Shown here: positions 20,701 through 27,443 of the stretch, piece after piece
Numbering within the stretch: the first letter of the stretch is position 1
How the letters are laid out: each line of letters begins with the position of its first letter
Virus record (IMG/VR): IMGVR_UViG_3300021424_000040
Location: 1 to 55,149 of that record
Reading direction: 5' to 3' (one strand)
Length of the DNA: 55,149 nucleotides
Source: a virus
Notes under the pieces: generated by a model
Told to the model about the DNA's origin: nothing
Databases searched by the model: none
Seen by the model: the letters and a program-made list of their open reading frames with translations, nothing else
Translations under genes and position numbers: made by a program

Positions 20701-22295
20701 AACGAGTCATCTGAAGCACGAACGTGGAAGTTTCTCCAATCATCCTTCCAATATGCATCACCCTTAATGTGATAAGGAGTGGTTGCAAACGCATCAGTTA
20801 GAGGGGCTTGGTTCCATGTGTTGCTAAACTCATCGTAGCGAATGAAAGCACGGTCGTCTCTCTGTAGCGAAACACCTGTATACTGAGCGATAACCATCGA
20901 CTTGAAACCAGTCGCTCTGCGACCGTCAGCCCAGATACCACAGATACCCCAAGTCGAACGAATCGAGCAGTTGAAGACGTATGGGGATGCTGATTCTACC
21001 GAGTCAACCTCTGCCTGAACAGTAGCAGTTTGATTGAGAGGAATAGTAGAAGTAGCAGTATATGTTTCACCAGAAGTTAGATTCAAACCCTGTGCAGTGA
21101 ATGGCACACGATAGTAGAACACTTTAGGATCATTTGTGCTGATATTATATACAGCAAATACACCATTCAGTGCTTCATTGAGATTATTGTTAGTTACTGC
21201 AACGTACTGTCCAGGGAAGAATCCATGATTAATCTTAGTTCTTACTTCAAGAGTAAGAATACCTGTATCATTTCCAGTGCCGTCAATCAACTTGATACTG
21301 TCAATAAACACAGCATCAGAAAGAGGACCAACGATTCTATTTTCTTGTACTCTGTAATCAAACTCTCTACCACGAACAACAAGACGAGTCCATTTAGTAT
21401 CATCAGACTCTGGATTAATACCAACCACAACAGCATTTGCTACAAATGCATTCCCATTATAAAGAACTTTATCTCCACTATTATAAGTAGTTGTGCTTGA
21501 CCACTGTTGTGTTACGGGAGTGCTAGAACCTTCAACATACACATCATCAATATTTGGTTGATAATCACCAAAAGCTCTTGCAATCTTTCTGTAAAGTAAT
21601 CCTAAATCTTCTCTATCAGCAAACACGAAGTTTGTGATCTTGTGGTGTGAGAACTCAGGTACTGGGCGATTAGTTGTATCGTTTGGTTGCGTGTAGACGC
21701 GACCTACAGTACCGTCGTATAAAGGAGAGTTTGATGAAAGGTCTCCATCGAGAATGGTGAACTGCCAGAAATAACAACCACCAGTTACATTGAATAGAGC
21801 ACAACGAGGAACATCCTTATCAGCAGGATCAGGAACATATAGAGCACGAACCTGAGTTCTACGAAGGTCAGTACCTACAAGTGACGTACCTCTAGGAATA
21901 GTCGCACCACCATCACGACCATTGAATCTATAGAGAACATTGTCTGGATCAGATAAATCAAAACTTACATCTTCATTTGCTTCCCACTGCTGAAGAGCTT
22001 CATTGTATTGAAATACTGGAATATCTTCAACATCAGGTACGCCTGGTCTGTTATCAATATAGTGATTACCAGGAGCCAGCATGATTGTAAACTGGTCGAA
22101 TCTGTCGTTATCTACGTTTGGTAGATACGAGAATCTAGCAACCTCTAAAAACGCACGCTGAATGCTGATAAAAGGTCTTAAAGGTGTATTACCTCTGTTA
22201 TCTAAGGCGTCGGACGCATTATAATCATCGGGAGAAACATAAAGATATTTACCAGTCTTACTTGAAATAAGATTATCTAATCTCGTTAATGGCAT
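11757..22295 (-). CDS. giant virion / tail-fibre-like structural protein (3512 aa)
   Basis: A single uninterrupted frame of 3512 residues, probably an extended fibre or baseplate-attached adhesin. The N-terminus (LISSKTGKYLYVSPDDYNAS) opens a beta-helix/pectate-lyase-like region (about 1-600). A module with C-[KR]-RD-[IL]-G, GGN and RDLCK motifs occurs three times (about residues 780, 990 and 1160). A long beta-domain stretch follows. Near the C-terminus are short repeats: INIGN/LNIGN units (about 2710-2800) and LTV-[ST]-GNDIKSS units (about 3250-3350). No transmembrane segment or enzyme motif is seen. A late box lies 39 bases upstream and a terminator hairpin lies before that. The three collar genes follow directly. 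Virion location is inferred from context. Confidence 0.85.
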   Translation of the reverse strand: MPLTRLDNLISSKTGKYLYVSPDDYNASDALDNRGNTPLRPFISIQRAFLEVARFSYLPNVDNDRFDQFTIMLAPGNHYIDNRPGVPDVEDIPVFQYNEALQQWEANEDVSFDLSDPDNVLYRFNGRDGGATIPRGTSLVGTDLRRTQVRALYVPDPADKDVPRCALFNVTGGCYFWQFTILDGDLSSNSPLYDGTVGRVYTQPNDTTNRPVPEFSHHKITNFVFADREDLGLLYRKIARAFGDYQPNIDDVYVEGSSTPVTQQWSSTTTYNSGDKVLYNGNAFVANAVVVGINPESDDTKWTRLVVRGREFDYRVQENRIVGPLSDAVFIDSIKLIDGTGNDTGILTLEVRTKINHGFFPGQYVAVTNNNLNEALNGVFAVYNISTNDPKVFYYRVPFTAQGLNLTSGETYTATSTIPLNQTATVQAEVDSVESASPYVFNCSIRSTWGICGIWADGRRATGFKSMVIAQYTGVSLQRDDRAFIRYDEFSNTWNQAPLTDAFATTPYHIKGDAYWKDDWRNFHVRASDDSFIQNVSIFAVGFADHFLLESGGDMSITNSNSNFGNTSMHSIGFKGFSFNQDKGGYITDIIPPQELKTSDKTKQQYYPIQINLTNDTTNTSRIYLAGDSVKDPENRPAASVNKFRLGARVNEQIKVKLNAGTGESGPTEKSAVLSPSGFKRWASSLTTLNPAGASFTTEYNLRQDAANLIEANQTFIQSEAFGYILEKYPDLQNIPYVNPSITADTGRYRDASNLIRANRQEIIDTAYSEMVTSSPGFVNPNETKCRRDLGIIIDSIADDLYDGGNIHMVEATESYFGNNGQPLSNGLTGEETQSVFAFNRVRDLCKLAIANMLSSTSSLQVASMTASGTTVTVTCSSPHNLTVGTSISVIGLNQSAYNGEFTVLSSGLTATQFKYTALSAPSSTPAIGVPYISTVTIDYANRTAAASILKNASDLIFANKQEIINSAFATLTTSQVAAIPGNTGESTAGSTKCKRDIGIIVSAVANDLNFGGNEYTIANLKEYFSGNALLTNGLAGEITASIAAFNAARDLCKQAITNQLTVKDLTILPDPATGSNTSVNSCASTKSIIDNLFGIVTTTLTAGNLNNLAAVNNGLYDCANVRTTIDTLTAILTTSISSGNLNSLPTPNPGAWSRVSENSKCKRDIGYIVEAIVADLRLGGNVNTINAAKAYYVGVTQDTDGVNDGFTLDYIQDELSETLDAYNYVRDLCISAMRNHNTYATVNTANSAIVTVPSTRGLTVGMKVVGVNNIPSNTGNNTGNELTNYNDQYEEVVDGKVVPKSTNISTAYIPADSYIKRIVNSTQIELGTKGSKFNLGTTKTAVAGTSVKVFFQLEEGVWTSTIEPSVDNTVTQDYTYSGDGECSSIYSALNTYFAIISTILQNGVNSVTPTAPEIDTALLSQRATAFTLQEIQGENLLANPHNLETGTPVRLVPRAKPGSNVDKRLVRLPKGFSTNTKYFVIAPGRRTQPFDYATGDFSKTDQQKILLATSEENAAAGIYIYSSETENINQNVIIDVYQYVQDISYDLHQYKTTLFDSTTFLTESPHIFDVPVNDAGVTLQRVFFRTGSDLGANSTLPNPANTYIGLFNDTTEYYVRYFDDGNGNYIAKKFKIFLTAQNAIANENPVEFFENSGTTFYTFANKKRSPLKFDPTVDVASTPKGRWYLNTVSDGSTNNIITRLKQSDYSDDSVGDNAKTSDSFYERVNDARTKQDRVYRFRFVIPAYRGTTVRDPLNGFVFKLRTDSKRKLLAQKILLKPTGNASPFATFYALNSANQQVSEKLGWTYAQLNAAGFDDTVYDPYLNPVKIQTNSKITASIQSARQRTINGVNYLELTVFDHDVDAAYKTTIFTTVKITSPQGGDGTFEASLTDLDSDNFIEWEGACSGSGYVHAFLKYENEYYLILKGITGNSVLDFNVFETTTFKQGSVSAVMMDEPDGGRTDKSRNLYAVEGANVYTLTPGDVVKDSTNVSYTIAEVTDVEDLEGSYYIFSVDTIRRRIPNQQDGVYYLTCVRGDIRPFPVGSGVGENFRNFRFSQPISKLYPEFYKNDPEWYRALDDSLKDPPATISAADNYVHGLVTVNDSKNSLTKEAVLDFVQDPGSGTYSFTDENIIEAQSGPASAGSETRKIPISGDSQYPTEKRLYVELRRPSIARSGNHTFEYLGFGPGNYSTGFPARQEVVLTDTQDFYAQAKREDAGIVFYTGLNSNGDLYIGNRKINAITGEETFLEKAEVVESEDDNEDIGTLVTTFDVPVTFKDIITVEGFDGTKPSVFTSPIFVNVNALNSSGGPVDPAITVKTNIDLNNDDDKLNITSLGQKTGDIKIEKNSISLGMLRMYARGEQSYTFRTHITNKTPDQASPFGGSGPSTQIIEFGSRNPISGDVLLKGSQTDVTGGAGWIFANTYSVITKQGDSGITNPQIASIQGFGSGNIIRLNWNVAGSPPWTNTLLSITESTQIKIVGAQSPIAQINGIWRVVNTVANPFSSSATYLDVTPAEGQQITVESNTYSIITQTQPNIVVSRSSTYWKEWGIIGTEALRTETSNIGDYKLGINTVSRSPHSAYNNAFISDETVPRANLDLVGTAFFSGKTLATSPNNYVANSNPTNRTFNGVSNAFLIGGDSANPNSEATFRLSTSTNRIGINITNAELDRTIVVDGDGRITGNFRFESDIEVNGGDITTTVTTGTFNFVDNTTFTGTLNIGNYPATVNFAARATSFNIANITTSTQTINIGNAAVNQTLNIGNTGTGTHDVNLATAATGSTTLDIFNSSANVRVDIGNPSTSATSSKLTLGGAYNANESNSFLEVKTRSTKFWGDVAIGINKGLSDTVTLGTTAGKVNFFSDSGSASEISFGLNASVLNIGGQGGTTTVKNSLTVDASLLVKGNITLDGGTATFSFNGARASLGSTISSHTGYPSAPPVDKNVDLVTIVSGFDNKVDTAGAGPWGGTFFQNAINTYLADDGTALAALSGNQYYLPLESAPTYSENDDILIDSAVSGSGSTATHPEIVRVASGGLRRTTAAPYYIIVTRQPYGTFLPTKTNHPDDSNIKKVNVALDSTWLIANVDGSGTTDVFNLSEFGGTLAQGDYIFVSRNVSGSSGEAVKIGTSTGSVAQKLKVTNGAGSTKFEVDSTDGATVVSDATSLGGLTVYGPFNLVSSCSATTADRLFSLKDSTTNRFTVDMCNGETTITQGTLTTDVNVLDATATWNSSAVTFTGIKLNITNTASNDASKLIDLQVGGTSRLNVDASSGDTFVLGDLTVSGNDIKSSTNTALTLSGSDVTVVGDLTVTGNDIKSSTGSTVLTLSGNDATFADNVTVTGDLTVSGGDFVVNASSTERFAVNNNGSVDLGGINNYFTNSGGRKWLYLSAGTNTDATAPTLISNVNYILKPSGTGALVLKLPATPQTGDMIRFVDASGGLTFNCTLVIRAPKQGSNATPIQGDDTGTLAGNRSTVWDSGELLVNTPNAAFGLLYIGNLDGNGTAIDSAQQGWWIMEI

Positions 22296-22333
22296 TACTC
22301 AGTTACCCTAACTATGGTGGATTTCTTCTGAGT

Positions 22334-22341
22334 TATTTATA
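22334..22341 (-). promoter_or_regulatory. T4-type late promoter box for the giant virion gene
   Basis: TATAAATA reads on the minus strand 39-46 bases before the ATG at 22295. It lies just downstream of the T-tract of the terminator hairpin of the tRNA operon, so the late unit starts where the early/tRNA unit ends. Confidence 0.65.
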
Positions 22342-22342
22342 A

Positions 22343-22369
22343 GAAAAAACCTCAGGCGAACCTGAGGTT
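22343..22369 (-). terminator. intrinsic terminator with UUCG loop after the tRNA genes
   Basis: On the minus strand AACCTCAGG, loop TTCG and CCTGAGGTT form a nine-pair stem (22369-22348), followed by T residues. It ends the tRNA-containing transcript 23 bases after tRNA-Thr. Confidence 0.85.
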
Positions 22370-22391
22370 ACTGCGTCTTCCTTCACACGGA

Positions 22392-22465
22392 AGCCCAAGG
22401 TCGGACTTGAACCGACGACCTACGGTTTACAAAACCGTTGCTCTATCCAGCTGAGCTACTCAGGC
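22392..22465 (-). tRNA. trnT: tRNA-Thr (anticodon UGU)
   Basis: A 74-base cloverleaf. Acceptor GCCTGAG pairs with CTTGGGC (two G-T pairs). The D arm contains GCTCAGCTGGATAGAGC. The anticodon stem ACGGT/ACCGT encloses loop TTTGTAA (anticodon TGT), and the T arm is GTCGG-TTCAAGT-CCGAC. CCA is not encoded (TTCC follows), so it must be added. It reads ACA codons, common in AT-rich phage genes. Confidence 0.95.
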
Positions 22466-22466
22466 A

Positions 22467-22733
22467 TTAATCATCTTTAGGAAGTAAATCTGGATTTTCT
22501 ACTTCTAACTCAAACATCAGAGGATGCATCTCTTCCATAATCAAATAGTTACAATAAACAAACATGTCTTCATCATCGTAATCACGGTATTGGAGTGCTT
22601 CTGATTGAACTGAAGGATGTTCTTGTATTATTTGAGGAAGTTCATCAAATGTATATGGAACACCTTGAATGAAATACATACGAACTACCTCACCCATATA
22701 AAAGCAATATGCTTGAGAGAGTGTGTATTTCAT
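22467..22733 (-). CDS. hypothetical protein between tRNA genes (88 aa)
   Basis: An acidic protein starting MKYTLSQAYCFYMGEVVR and ending NPDLLPKDD, with no motif I recognise. It lies between tRNA-Leu and tRNA-Thr, ending two bases before the latter, so it is part of the same transcript. It would be made wherever the tRNAs are expressed. The function is unknown. Confidence 0.65.
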   Translation of the reverse strand: MKYTLSQAYCFYMGEVVRMYFIQGVPYTFDELPQIIQEHPSVQSEALQYRDYDDEDMFVYCNYLIMEEMHPLMFELEVENPDLLPKDD

Positions 22734-22764
22734 AACATTTCCACTACAATGTATTTAGTGGAAA

Positions 22765-22847
22765 TAGGGCGAGGGGGACTTGAACCCCCACAGGCTAAGC
22801 CCGACAGATTTTAAGTCTGGTGTGTCTACCGATTCCACCACCGCCCC
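22765..22847 (-). tRNA. trnL: tRNA-Leu (anticodon UAA)
   Basis: An 83-base class II tRNA. Acceptor GGGGCGG pairs with TCGCCCT (two G-T wobbles). It has the Leu-type D arm TGGTGGAATCGGTAGACAC, anticodon loop CTTAAAA (TAA), a long variable arm, and T arm GGGGG-TTCAAGT-CCCCC with discriminator A. It reads UUA, a codon favoured in AT-rich genomes. CCA is not encoded. Confidence 0.95.
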
Positions 22848-22861
22848 GTGGTGATGACAGT

Positions 22862-22890
22862 ATTATAGCAGATGCTCAAGTGACTGTCAA
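22862..22890 (-). promoter_or_regulatory. consensus sigma70 promoter for tRNA-Leu / 88-aa gene / tRNA-Thr
   Basis: TTGACA (22890-22885), 17 bases, then TATAAT (22867-22862) on the minus strand: a perfect consensus 15 bases before tRNA-Leu. It starts two bases after the 3' end of the CAU tRNA, so that tRNA belongs to the preceding unit. Confidence 0.85.
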
Positions 22891-22891
22891 G

Positions 22892-22964
22892 TGCTGATTG
22901 TGGGGATCGAACCCACCTGTATCCGATTATGAGTCGGGTGCTTTCACCAGATAGCTAAACCAGC
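22892..22964 (-). tRNA. tRNA with CAU anticodon (Met, or Ile2 if lysidine-modified)
   Basis: A 73-base cloverleaf. Acceptor GCTGGTT pairs fully with AATCAGC (one G-T pair). The D arm is GCT-ATCTGGTGAA-AGC. The anticodon stem has one weak C-A pair around loop CTCATAA (CAT), and the T arm is GTGGG-TTCGATC-CCCAC with discriminator A. It lacks initiator features, so it is elongator Met or an AUA-reading Ile2 tRNA; sequence alone does not decide. CCA is not encoded. Confidence 0.9.
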
Positions 22965-22965
22965 A

Positions 22966-23154
22966 TCAGCGTATCACAAAGTTTTGTGATTTTAACAGTT
23001 TACTACACTGGTCTTTTAGTTCAACTAACTCGTTGATTGTAGAACATTTAAAGGTGATAGTCGTTCCATCGTCACCTCGGATGATTACCTTCTTATTATA
23101 CAGGTCAACCGTGATGGTGTCAAGAGCTGACTCAGAAGGATTTTTAAGATTCAT
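22966..23154 (-). CDS. hypothetical protein (62 aa) co-transcribed with the CAU tRNA
   Basis: A 62-residue protein beginning MNLKNPSESALDTITVDLYN. It has a beta-hairpin pattern (KKVIIRGDDGTTITFKC), then a short helix. A sigma70 promoter lies 31 bases upstream, and the gene ends one base before the CAU tRNA. No family is recognised. Similar KVxIxGDDGxxxxF small proteins occur in cyanophages in my memory, without known function. Confidence 0.65.
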   Translation of the reverse strand: MNLKNPSESALDTITVDLYNKKVIIRGDDGTTITFKCSTINELVELKDQCSKLLKSQNFVIR

Positions 23155-23184
23155 AAGACTCAGACCTCAAAGCGCCACATTGCT

Positions 23185-23213
23185 AGTATACAGGGTTTGA
23201 TCGTTGCTGTCAA
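23185..23213 (-). promoter_or_regulatory. sigma70-type promoter for the 62-aa gene and CAU tRNA
   Basis: TTGACA (23213-23208), a 17-base spacer and TATACT (23190-23185) on the minus strand. The expected start point (about 23178) leaves a leader of about 24 bases. It begins three bases after the end of the baseplate operon. Confidence 0.8.
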
Positions 23214-23215
23214 GC

Positions 23216-24763
23216 TCAGTTCAGGAATATTCCTGTCATGTTTTTGATTGTAGTTTTTGCTAGACTAATCTGAATATATTTGTCTATAGGTGGTACTATT
23301 GGGGTTGGAGAAACTGCCATAGTTACTTCTGTGCCGCTAAACAACACGGATTTTCCTATAACTGATCCCGCATAAACGCCAGGTTTTGTCAATCCTTTAA
23401 CTAACGCTGGAGTAGATAAATCTGCTTTCAATGACGCAGTATCAAATACTGCAGCAAACATAGATTCCTGAGATGCCATTATTACATTTCCAAGATTTGT
23501 AGTTAAATCTATATTTCCTGTTGTCGCCCTCACTTTTAATCCACCACCAACTGCTGTTGCTGGACTGTGTATGTATACAACTGGAGGAGTTTTCTCTACA
23601 CTTTTTGCTCCTATTGCTGGCTTGACAAGATTTTTATTTACGATATAATAACCAGCACTAACACCATTAATAATAGGAGATGGACCCAAAGGAGGCGGAA
23701 CTGGAACTAACTGCCTCATAACTTCCGTCATTTTTCTTCCGCCAATTTCTTCCAACATGTCACCTTCTACTTTAATACTCATAGTACCAGCAGATTCAAT
23801 AGCAAAGTTTCCTTGAGGATCATTCATAGCAATAATTTGTTCACCATCACACTTTGCGTAGTTAGCAGATTCTATTCCTTGTTTACTAACATAAGTTTGT
23901 TTGAAAACACTTGATTTCATTTCAATAGTTCCACCTTGCTCATCTGATGGTGCTTGTCCTGCTGTAGTTTGTTCTCCTGATCCAACACCAGCATGAATTT
24001 TAATGTCAGTACCTTTTAGTTCCAAAGAATCTGCTGCATCTATTAAAATATTATTCCCACCTAATCTAAGATCTCCATTTGAACATTTAATATCTGCGTT
24101 TCCATTAATATACAATGAAAAAGAAGGCCCTTCAGTTCCAGAAGAACCAGACTTGCCAGATAAAACTTTATTATTATTTCCAACTTCTATTACTAAATAT
24201 TCACCTACTTTAATCTGACTACCACCATCCGCCAAAACATGAAATCCACCTGTTTTTGGATCTTCGGATGGATTTTTTGTTCCTCGTATATAAAAACTTC
24301 CATCAGTATCAATAGTAAATCCAGCTCCAGAACTAGTTAGTACTTGATAAAAACTATCACCTGTCTGTGTATCATGTCCTTCAGTTTTTATAATATTGCC
24401 TCCCTGACTAACTTCAGATTTGACTTTATCGACCGCAGCAAATGCGTTTCCTGCTTGAAAGTTTTCTTGCGCTTCACTGTCAGTTCCAGAAGAACTTCCA
24501 GTGCCTTTTAGCTCATCTGGAATCCATGCTCCAATATTTTGGAGTACTCCCATTACTTCAGAACCAAAGTCATTAATGCTAGACTGTATATCAGATAAAG
24601 TATCACTTATTCCAGCAGTTAGATCTCCAGGGTCGCCAAGGTCTATAACATTAGGAGAAGTAGTTGATAGAGACGAATCACAACCTTCATCTTGCACTGG
24701 AACTGCCAGTGTAGAAGCTCCAGATCTTAGTTCTGCTTGCAACTCTAACCAAGTTTTTGCCAT
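23216..24763 (-). CDS. baseplate/spike-like structural protein (515 aa)
   Basis: The N-terminal part is Ser/Gly/Asp-rich and probably flexible. From about residue 150 it is a run of short beta units (FTIDTDGSFYIRGT, ILIDAADSLELKGTDIKIHA, FAIESAGTMSIKVEG) like the C-terminal beta-helix of gp5/VgrG spikes. A Pro-rich loop follows (VPVPPPLGPSP). It directly follows the gp5-like gene in the same direction, as a separate gene after the OB-fold hub protein, and so may supply the spike helix. This role is inference from the repeat pattern and position. Confidence 0.6.
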   Translation of the reverse strand: MAKTWLELQAELRSGASTLAVPVQDEGCDSSLSTTSPNVIDLGDPGDLTAGISDTLSDIQSSINDFGSEVMGVLQNIGAWIPDELKGTGSSSGTDSEAQENFQAGNAFAAVDKVKSEVSQGGNIIKTEGHDTQTGDSFYQVLTSSGAGFTIDTDGSFYIRGTKNPSEDPKTGGFHVLADGGSQIKVGEYLVIEVGNNNKVLSGKSGSSGTEGPSFSLYINGNADIKCSNGDLRLGGNNILIDAADSLELKGTDIKIHAGVGSGEQTTAGQAPSDEQGGTIEMKSSVFKQTYVSKQGIESANYAKCDGEQIIAMNDPQGNFAIESAGTMSIKVEGDMLEEIGGRKMTEVMRQLVPVPPPLGPSPIINGVSAGYYIVNKNLVKPAIGAKSVEKTPPVVYIHSPATAVGGGLKVRATTGNIDLTTNLGNVIMASQESMFAAVFDTASLKADLSTPALVKGLTKPGVYAGSVIGKSVLFSGTEVTMAVSPTPIVPPIDKYIQISLAKTTIKNMTGIFLN

Positions 24764-24774
24764 AATACTTTACT

Positions 24775-27441
24775 CTACGGGCAATCGATAACCTCATCAG
24801 CACCAGATGGAGCGATTTCTCCAACCAGCTGATTAAACTTACTATTATCTAGGCAAGAAAAGGATGGTATTGCTTTAGCACCATACCCATTTCCTTGAAT
24901 AACTATTTCTGGATATTTTTCAAAACTTTTTATTTTGTCTAAAACTTGTACGTCAACTATATTTCCGTTATCATTTATTATAGCTCTAGCAATAGATGGA
25001 TCACCATTTACATATATTGTGGGAACTTTTGTATAACCTATTCCTGGCCTAATCAAAACAAATCCATCAATAACACATTGTTTAGTTCTAGTTTTATTTG
25101 GTGTATATCCTCTTCCTGGTCTTTGAACCAATACTTTCTGCAATCTTCCAGTATCATCTAAAACTGCTTTTGCTGATGCTCCAACACCAACACCATATAT
25201 TTTTATAAAGGGTGGAAAAACATATGGATCCCCAGGATCTTCGATTGGTATATCTATTATCTTACCATCCTCATCTACTTCAGGTGTACCCAATAACGGT
25301 GATTTAAATGTAGGTTGTTGTGGTGTTGTAGAAGGTGGAACAGGAACAGGATTCACAATAGTAAATAGTTTAGATCTAGCGGCTACATTAAATGTAACTT
25401 GTCTTGATCCAGTAAAACTTAGGTTTTCGGAAATAGTTATAGTTTTTGTTGCTACACTATTATTCATCGTCATTTTTCCAAGAATACTGTTGTTAACGAA
25501 GTCTCCCGTCTGAACCACACCAAACATTACATAATCAAACTCTGTTCCATTTGATATAGTATTGGAAAGATCAGTCAACGTAAAAGTAATACTTTCACCT
25601 GCTTCAACAATATTTTTATCCGATACTAAAGAATAAGATACAAACACACTAGGTTGTATATTTACAGTGGAATCAACAAACTCTATGTTATCACTAGCAT
25701 CTCCTACAGGATATATTGAAAAATGACCAGTAGTTGAAAAATTTGCAATAATATTTGTGTTTATTACCGATATAGTTTCTGATTGACCTCCAGTAGAGAA
25801 AAATCCACTACCGATTACCCCAGCAATCATTGGTAATGTAGTTACAGTTTCAGTATCATCATCTTCACCTGGCAAATCATCTTCGTCTGGTTCATATGGA
25901 TTAGGAAAATCATCAAAATAATCTGGACCAAATGGATCATCTGGTGGTTCCAATACCCCTTCTGGTTCTCCACTAAACTCATCTGGATTTGGTTCACCTC
26001 CACCAACATCTGCTTCTGTTAATGGGGGGCATGGAATAGCAGTAGATTCTTGGCAACTTGTTTGTAACGGAACTGGCGCAATATCATCTCGTATATCTGC
26101 TATAAGTTTGTCCAACATAGCAAAATCGTCAGCTCCTGGTTTCTTCTCAGGTCCAGTACAATTTTTAAGTTGTTCCTTATCTCTACATTTGTTGCCATTT
26201 CCACTACAAGAAATGCCCAAAAGTTGAAAAATATATTCTAATGCAGCACCCAAAATGTTCAGTGGACTTGCAATAATACCTAGTAAAGATTGAAGTGGTC
26301 CTAAAATAGCATCTATTAATCCAGTTAAATATGATTCTATTTCAGTCAAAATTTCAGATATTACTGCTTCCACTACACAAGTTGCGCCATTAACAACACT
26401 GGTTAATAAATCTGTTATTAATTTAGTTAAAAAATCAAGCAACTTTTTTTCTAAATCAGCGATCGAACAGTTAATCTTTCCCAACTGATCATTTAACCAC
26501 TGAATAATACTACCAAGAACTCCAGTCTTTTTAGTTTTTATTGCTTCTCCCGTTACTGGATCTATAGTCGGAGCTGGTATACCCATTGCAAACTTAACGA
26601 TAGCACCAACACCTTTTTTTATCAATGCTAGCATTTGAGCTTTTGCTCTTTCGATATATGCTCTAGCAACACCAAAAGCTCTATTAATATATCCTTTTGC
26701 TGCATTAGAATAATCAACTAAAGTTCCAGTAGCATTACTCAATAACTTAGTTCCTATTTGCCCACCACTACTTGAAATAGAACCAAATAGTTCAGTTAGA
26801 GTATTTTCCATCCAACTATCAGTTTTATTAGCATCTTTACATGCTACGTCAGCAACGTTCGCACAAGAAAATCTCGTAGAAGTTGCAGTGGTACTGTACT
26901 CGGAAGCAGATTGAGCAACAATCGGCGTTGGTCCTGGATTATTAGTTCCCTTTCCTTTAACGTCACCAGTATTTCCTGGTCTAGCATCTGATTTATTTAC
27001 TGCACCTACTGGTTGAGCAACATATGGATTAGTTGGTGGTATAAATCGAGTAAATGCTAAACATTCTTCAGTTTGTGTTTGAGCACTGAAATCATTACTG
27101 CTTGTGGAGTTTGTTACTTTCTGCAAACTACCCATAATAATAGGTTGTTGCCCTATAGCACCATCCATAAAGAAACCAATAACCCAGTCTCCTTTTTGTA
27201 ACTTCGCAGAAGAGTAGTTACTATTTCCTTCACTGGAAGGTGCGGTAACTGGCAGCATTACTACTGCCCAAGGTAAATCAGATACTGGAACTGCAGTGCA
27301 ACTTCTTACATGCTGACCGACAATACGAACTTTATACCTGTTAGAATTTTTTACACCATCTTCCGTCTCTACTTGTCCAATCCACCAGTAGAAACCGTCT
27401 TTTCCAGCAAAATTAACAGGTAAGTTAAGTTCAGGTAGCAT
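24775..27441 (-). CDS. 5: gp5-like baseplate hub protein with OB fold (888 aa)
   Basis: Residues 15-110 match the gp5 N-terminal OB domain: FYWWIGQVE, RYKVRIVGQH, LPWAVVMLPVTAPS, then KGDWVIGFFMDG and QQPIIMGSLQ. There is no obvious T4 gp5 lysozyme domain. Instead, residues about 240-410 are hydrophobic and helical (VVEAVISEILTEIE, LLGIIASPLNILGAALEY). An acidic Pro-rich linker follows (about 480-550), and the C-terminus carries GxGY repeats (RPGRGYTPN, RPGIGYTKVP, QGNGYGAKA). It probably forms the hub with the gp27-like protein three genes upstream in the operon; wall-cutting activity appears to be moved to other proteins. Confidence 0.8.
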   Translation of the reverse strand: MLPELNLPVNFAGKDGFYWWIGQVETEDGVKNSNRYKVRIVGQHVRSCTAVPVSDLPWAVVMLPVTAPSSEGNSNYSSAKLQKGDWVIGFFMDGAIGQQPIIMGSLQKVTNSTSSNDFSAQTQTEECLAFTRFIPPTNPYVAQPVGAVNKSDARPGNTGDVKGKGTNNPGPTPIVAQSASEYSTTATSTRFSCANVADVACKDANKTDSWMENTLTELFGSISSSGGQIGTKLLSNATGTLVDYSNAAKGYINRAFGVARAYIERAKAQMLALIKKGVGAIVKFAMGIPAPTIDPVTGEAIKTKKTGVLGSIIQWLNDQLGKINCSIADLEKKLLDFLTKLITDLLTSVVNGATCVVEAVISEILTEIESYLTGLIDAILGPLQSLLGIIASPLNILGAALEYIFQLLGISCSGNGNKCRDKEQLKNCTGPEKKPGADDFAMLDKLIADIRDDIAPVPLQTSCQESTAIPCPPLTEADVGGGEPNPDEFSGEPEGVLEPPDDPFGPDYFDDFPNPYEPDEDDLPGEDDDTETVTTLPMIAGVIGSGFFSTGGQSETISVINTNIIANFSTTGHFSIYPVGDASDNIEFVDSTVNIQPSVFVSYSLVSDKNIVEAGESITFTLTDLSNTISNGTEFDYVMFGVVQTGDFVNNSILGKMTMNNSVATKTITISENLSFTGSRQVTFNVAARSKLFTIVNPVPVPPSTTPQQPTFKSPLLGTPEVDEDGKIIDIPIEDPGDPYVFPPFIKIYGVGVGASAKAVLDDTGRLQKVLVQRPGRGYTPNKTRTKQCVIDGFVLIRPGIGYTKVPTIYVNGDPSIARAIINDNGNIVDVQVLDKIKSFEKYPEIVIQGNGYGAKAIPSFSCLDNSKFNQLVGEIAPSGADEVIDCP

Positions 27442-27443
27442 AT

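Noticed and set aside
12190-21500. Plus-strand reading frames opposite the giant virion gene
   Set aside because: They lie fully within a continuous 3512-codon gene, have low-complexity translations typical of antisense Ser/Thr/Val-rich DNA, and lack ribosome sites and family motifs.
22343-23213. tRNA cluster as a phage integration (att) site
   Set aside because: No integrase, excisionase or duplicated tRNA end is visible; T4-like cyanophages are lytic.
24775-27441. Lysozyme domain in the gp5-like protein as in T4
   Set aside because: No Glu-x8-Asp-x5-Thr-type site or other lysozyme motif was found between the OB domain and the repeats.
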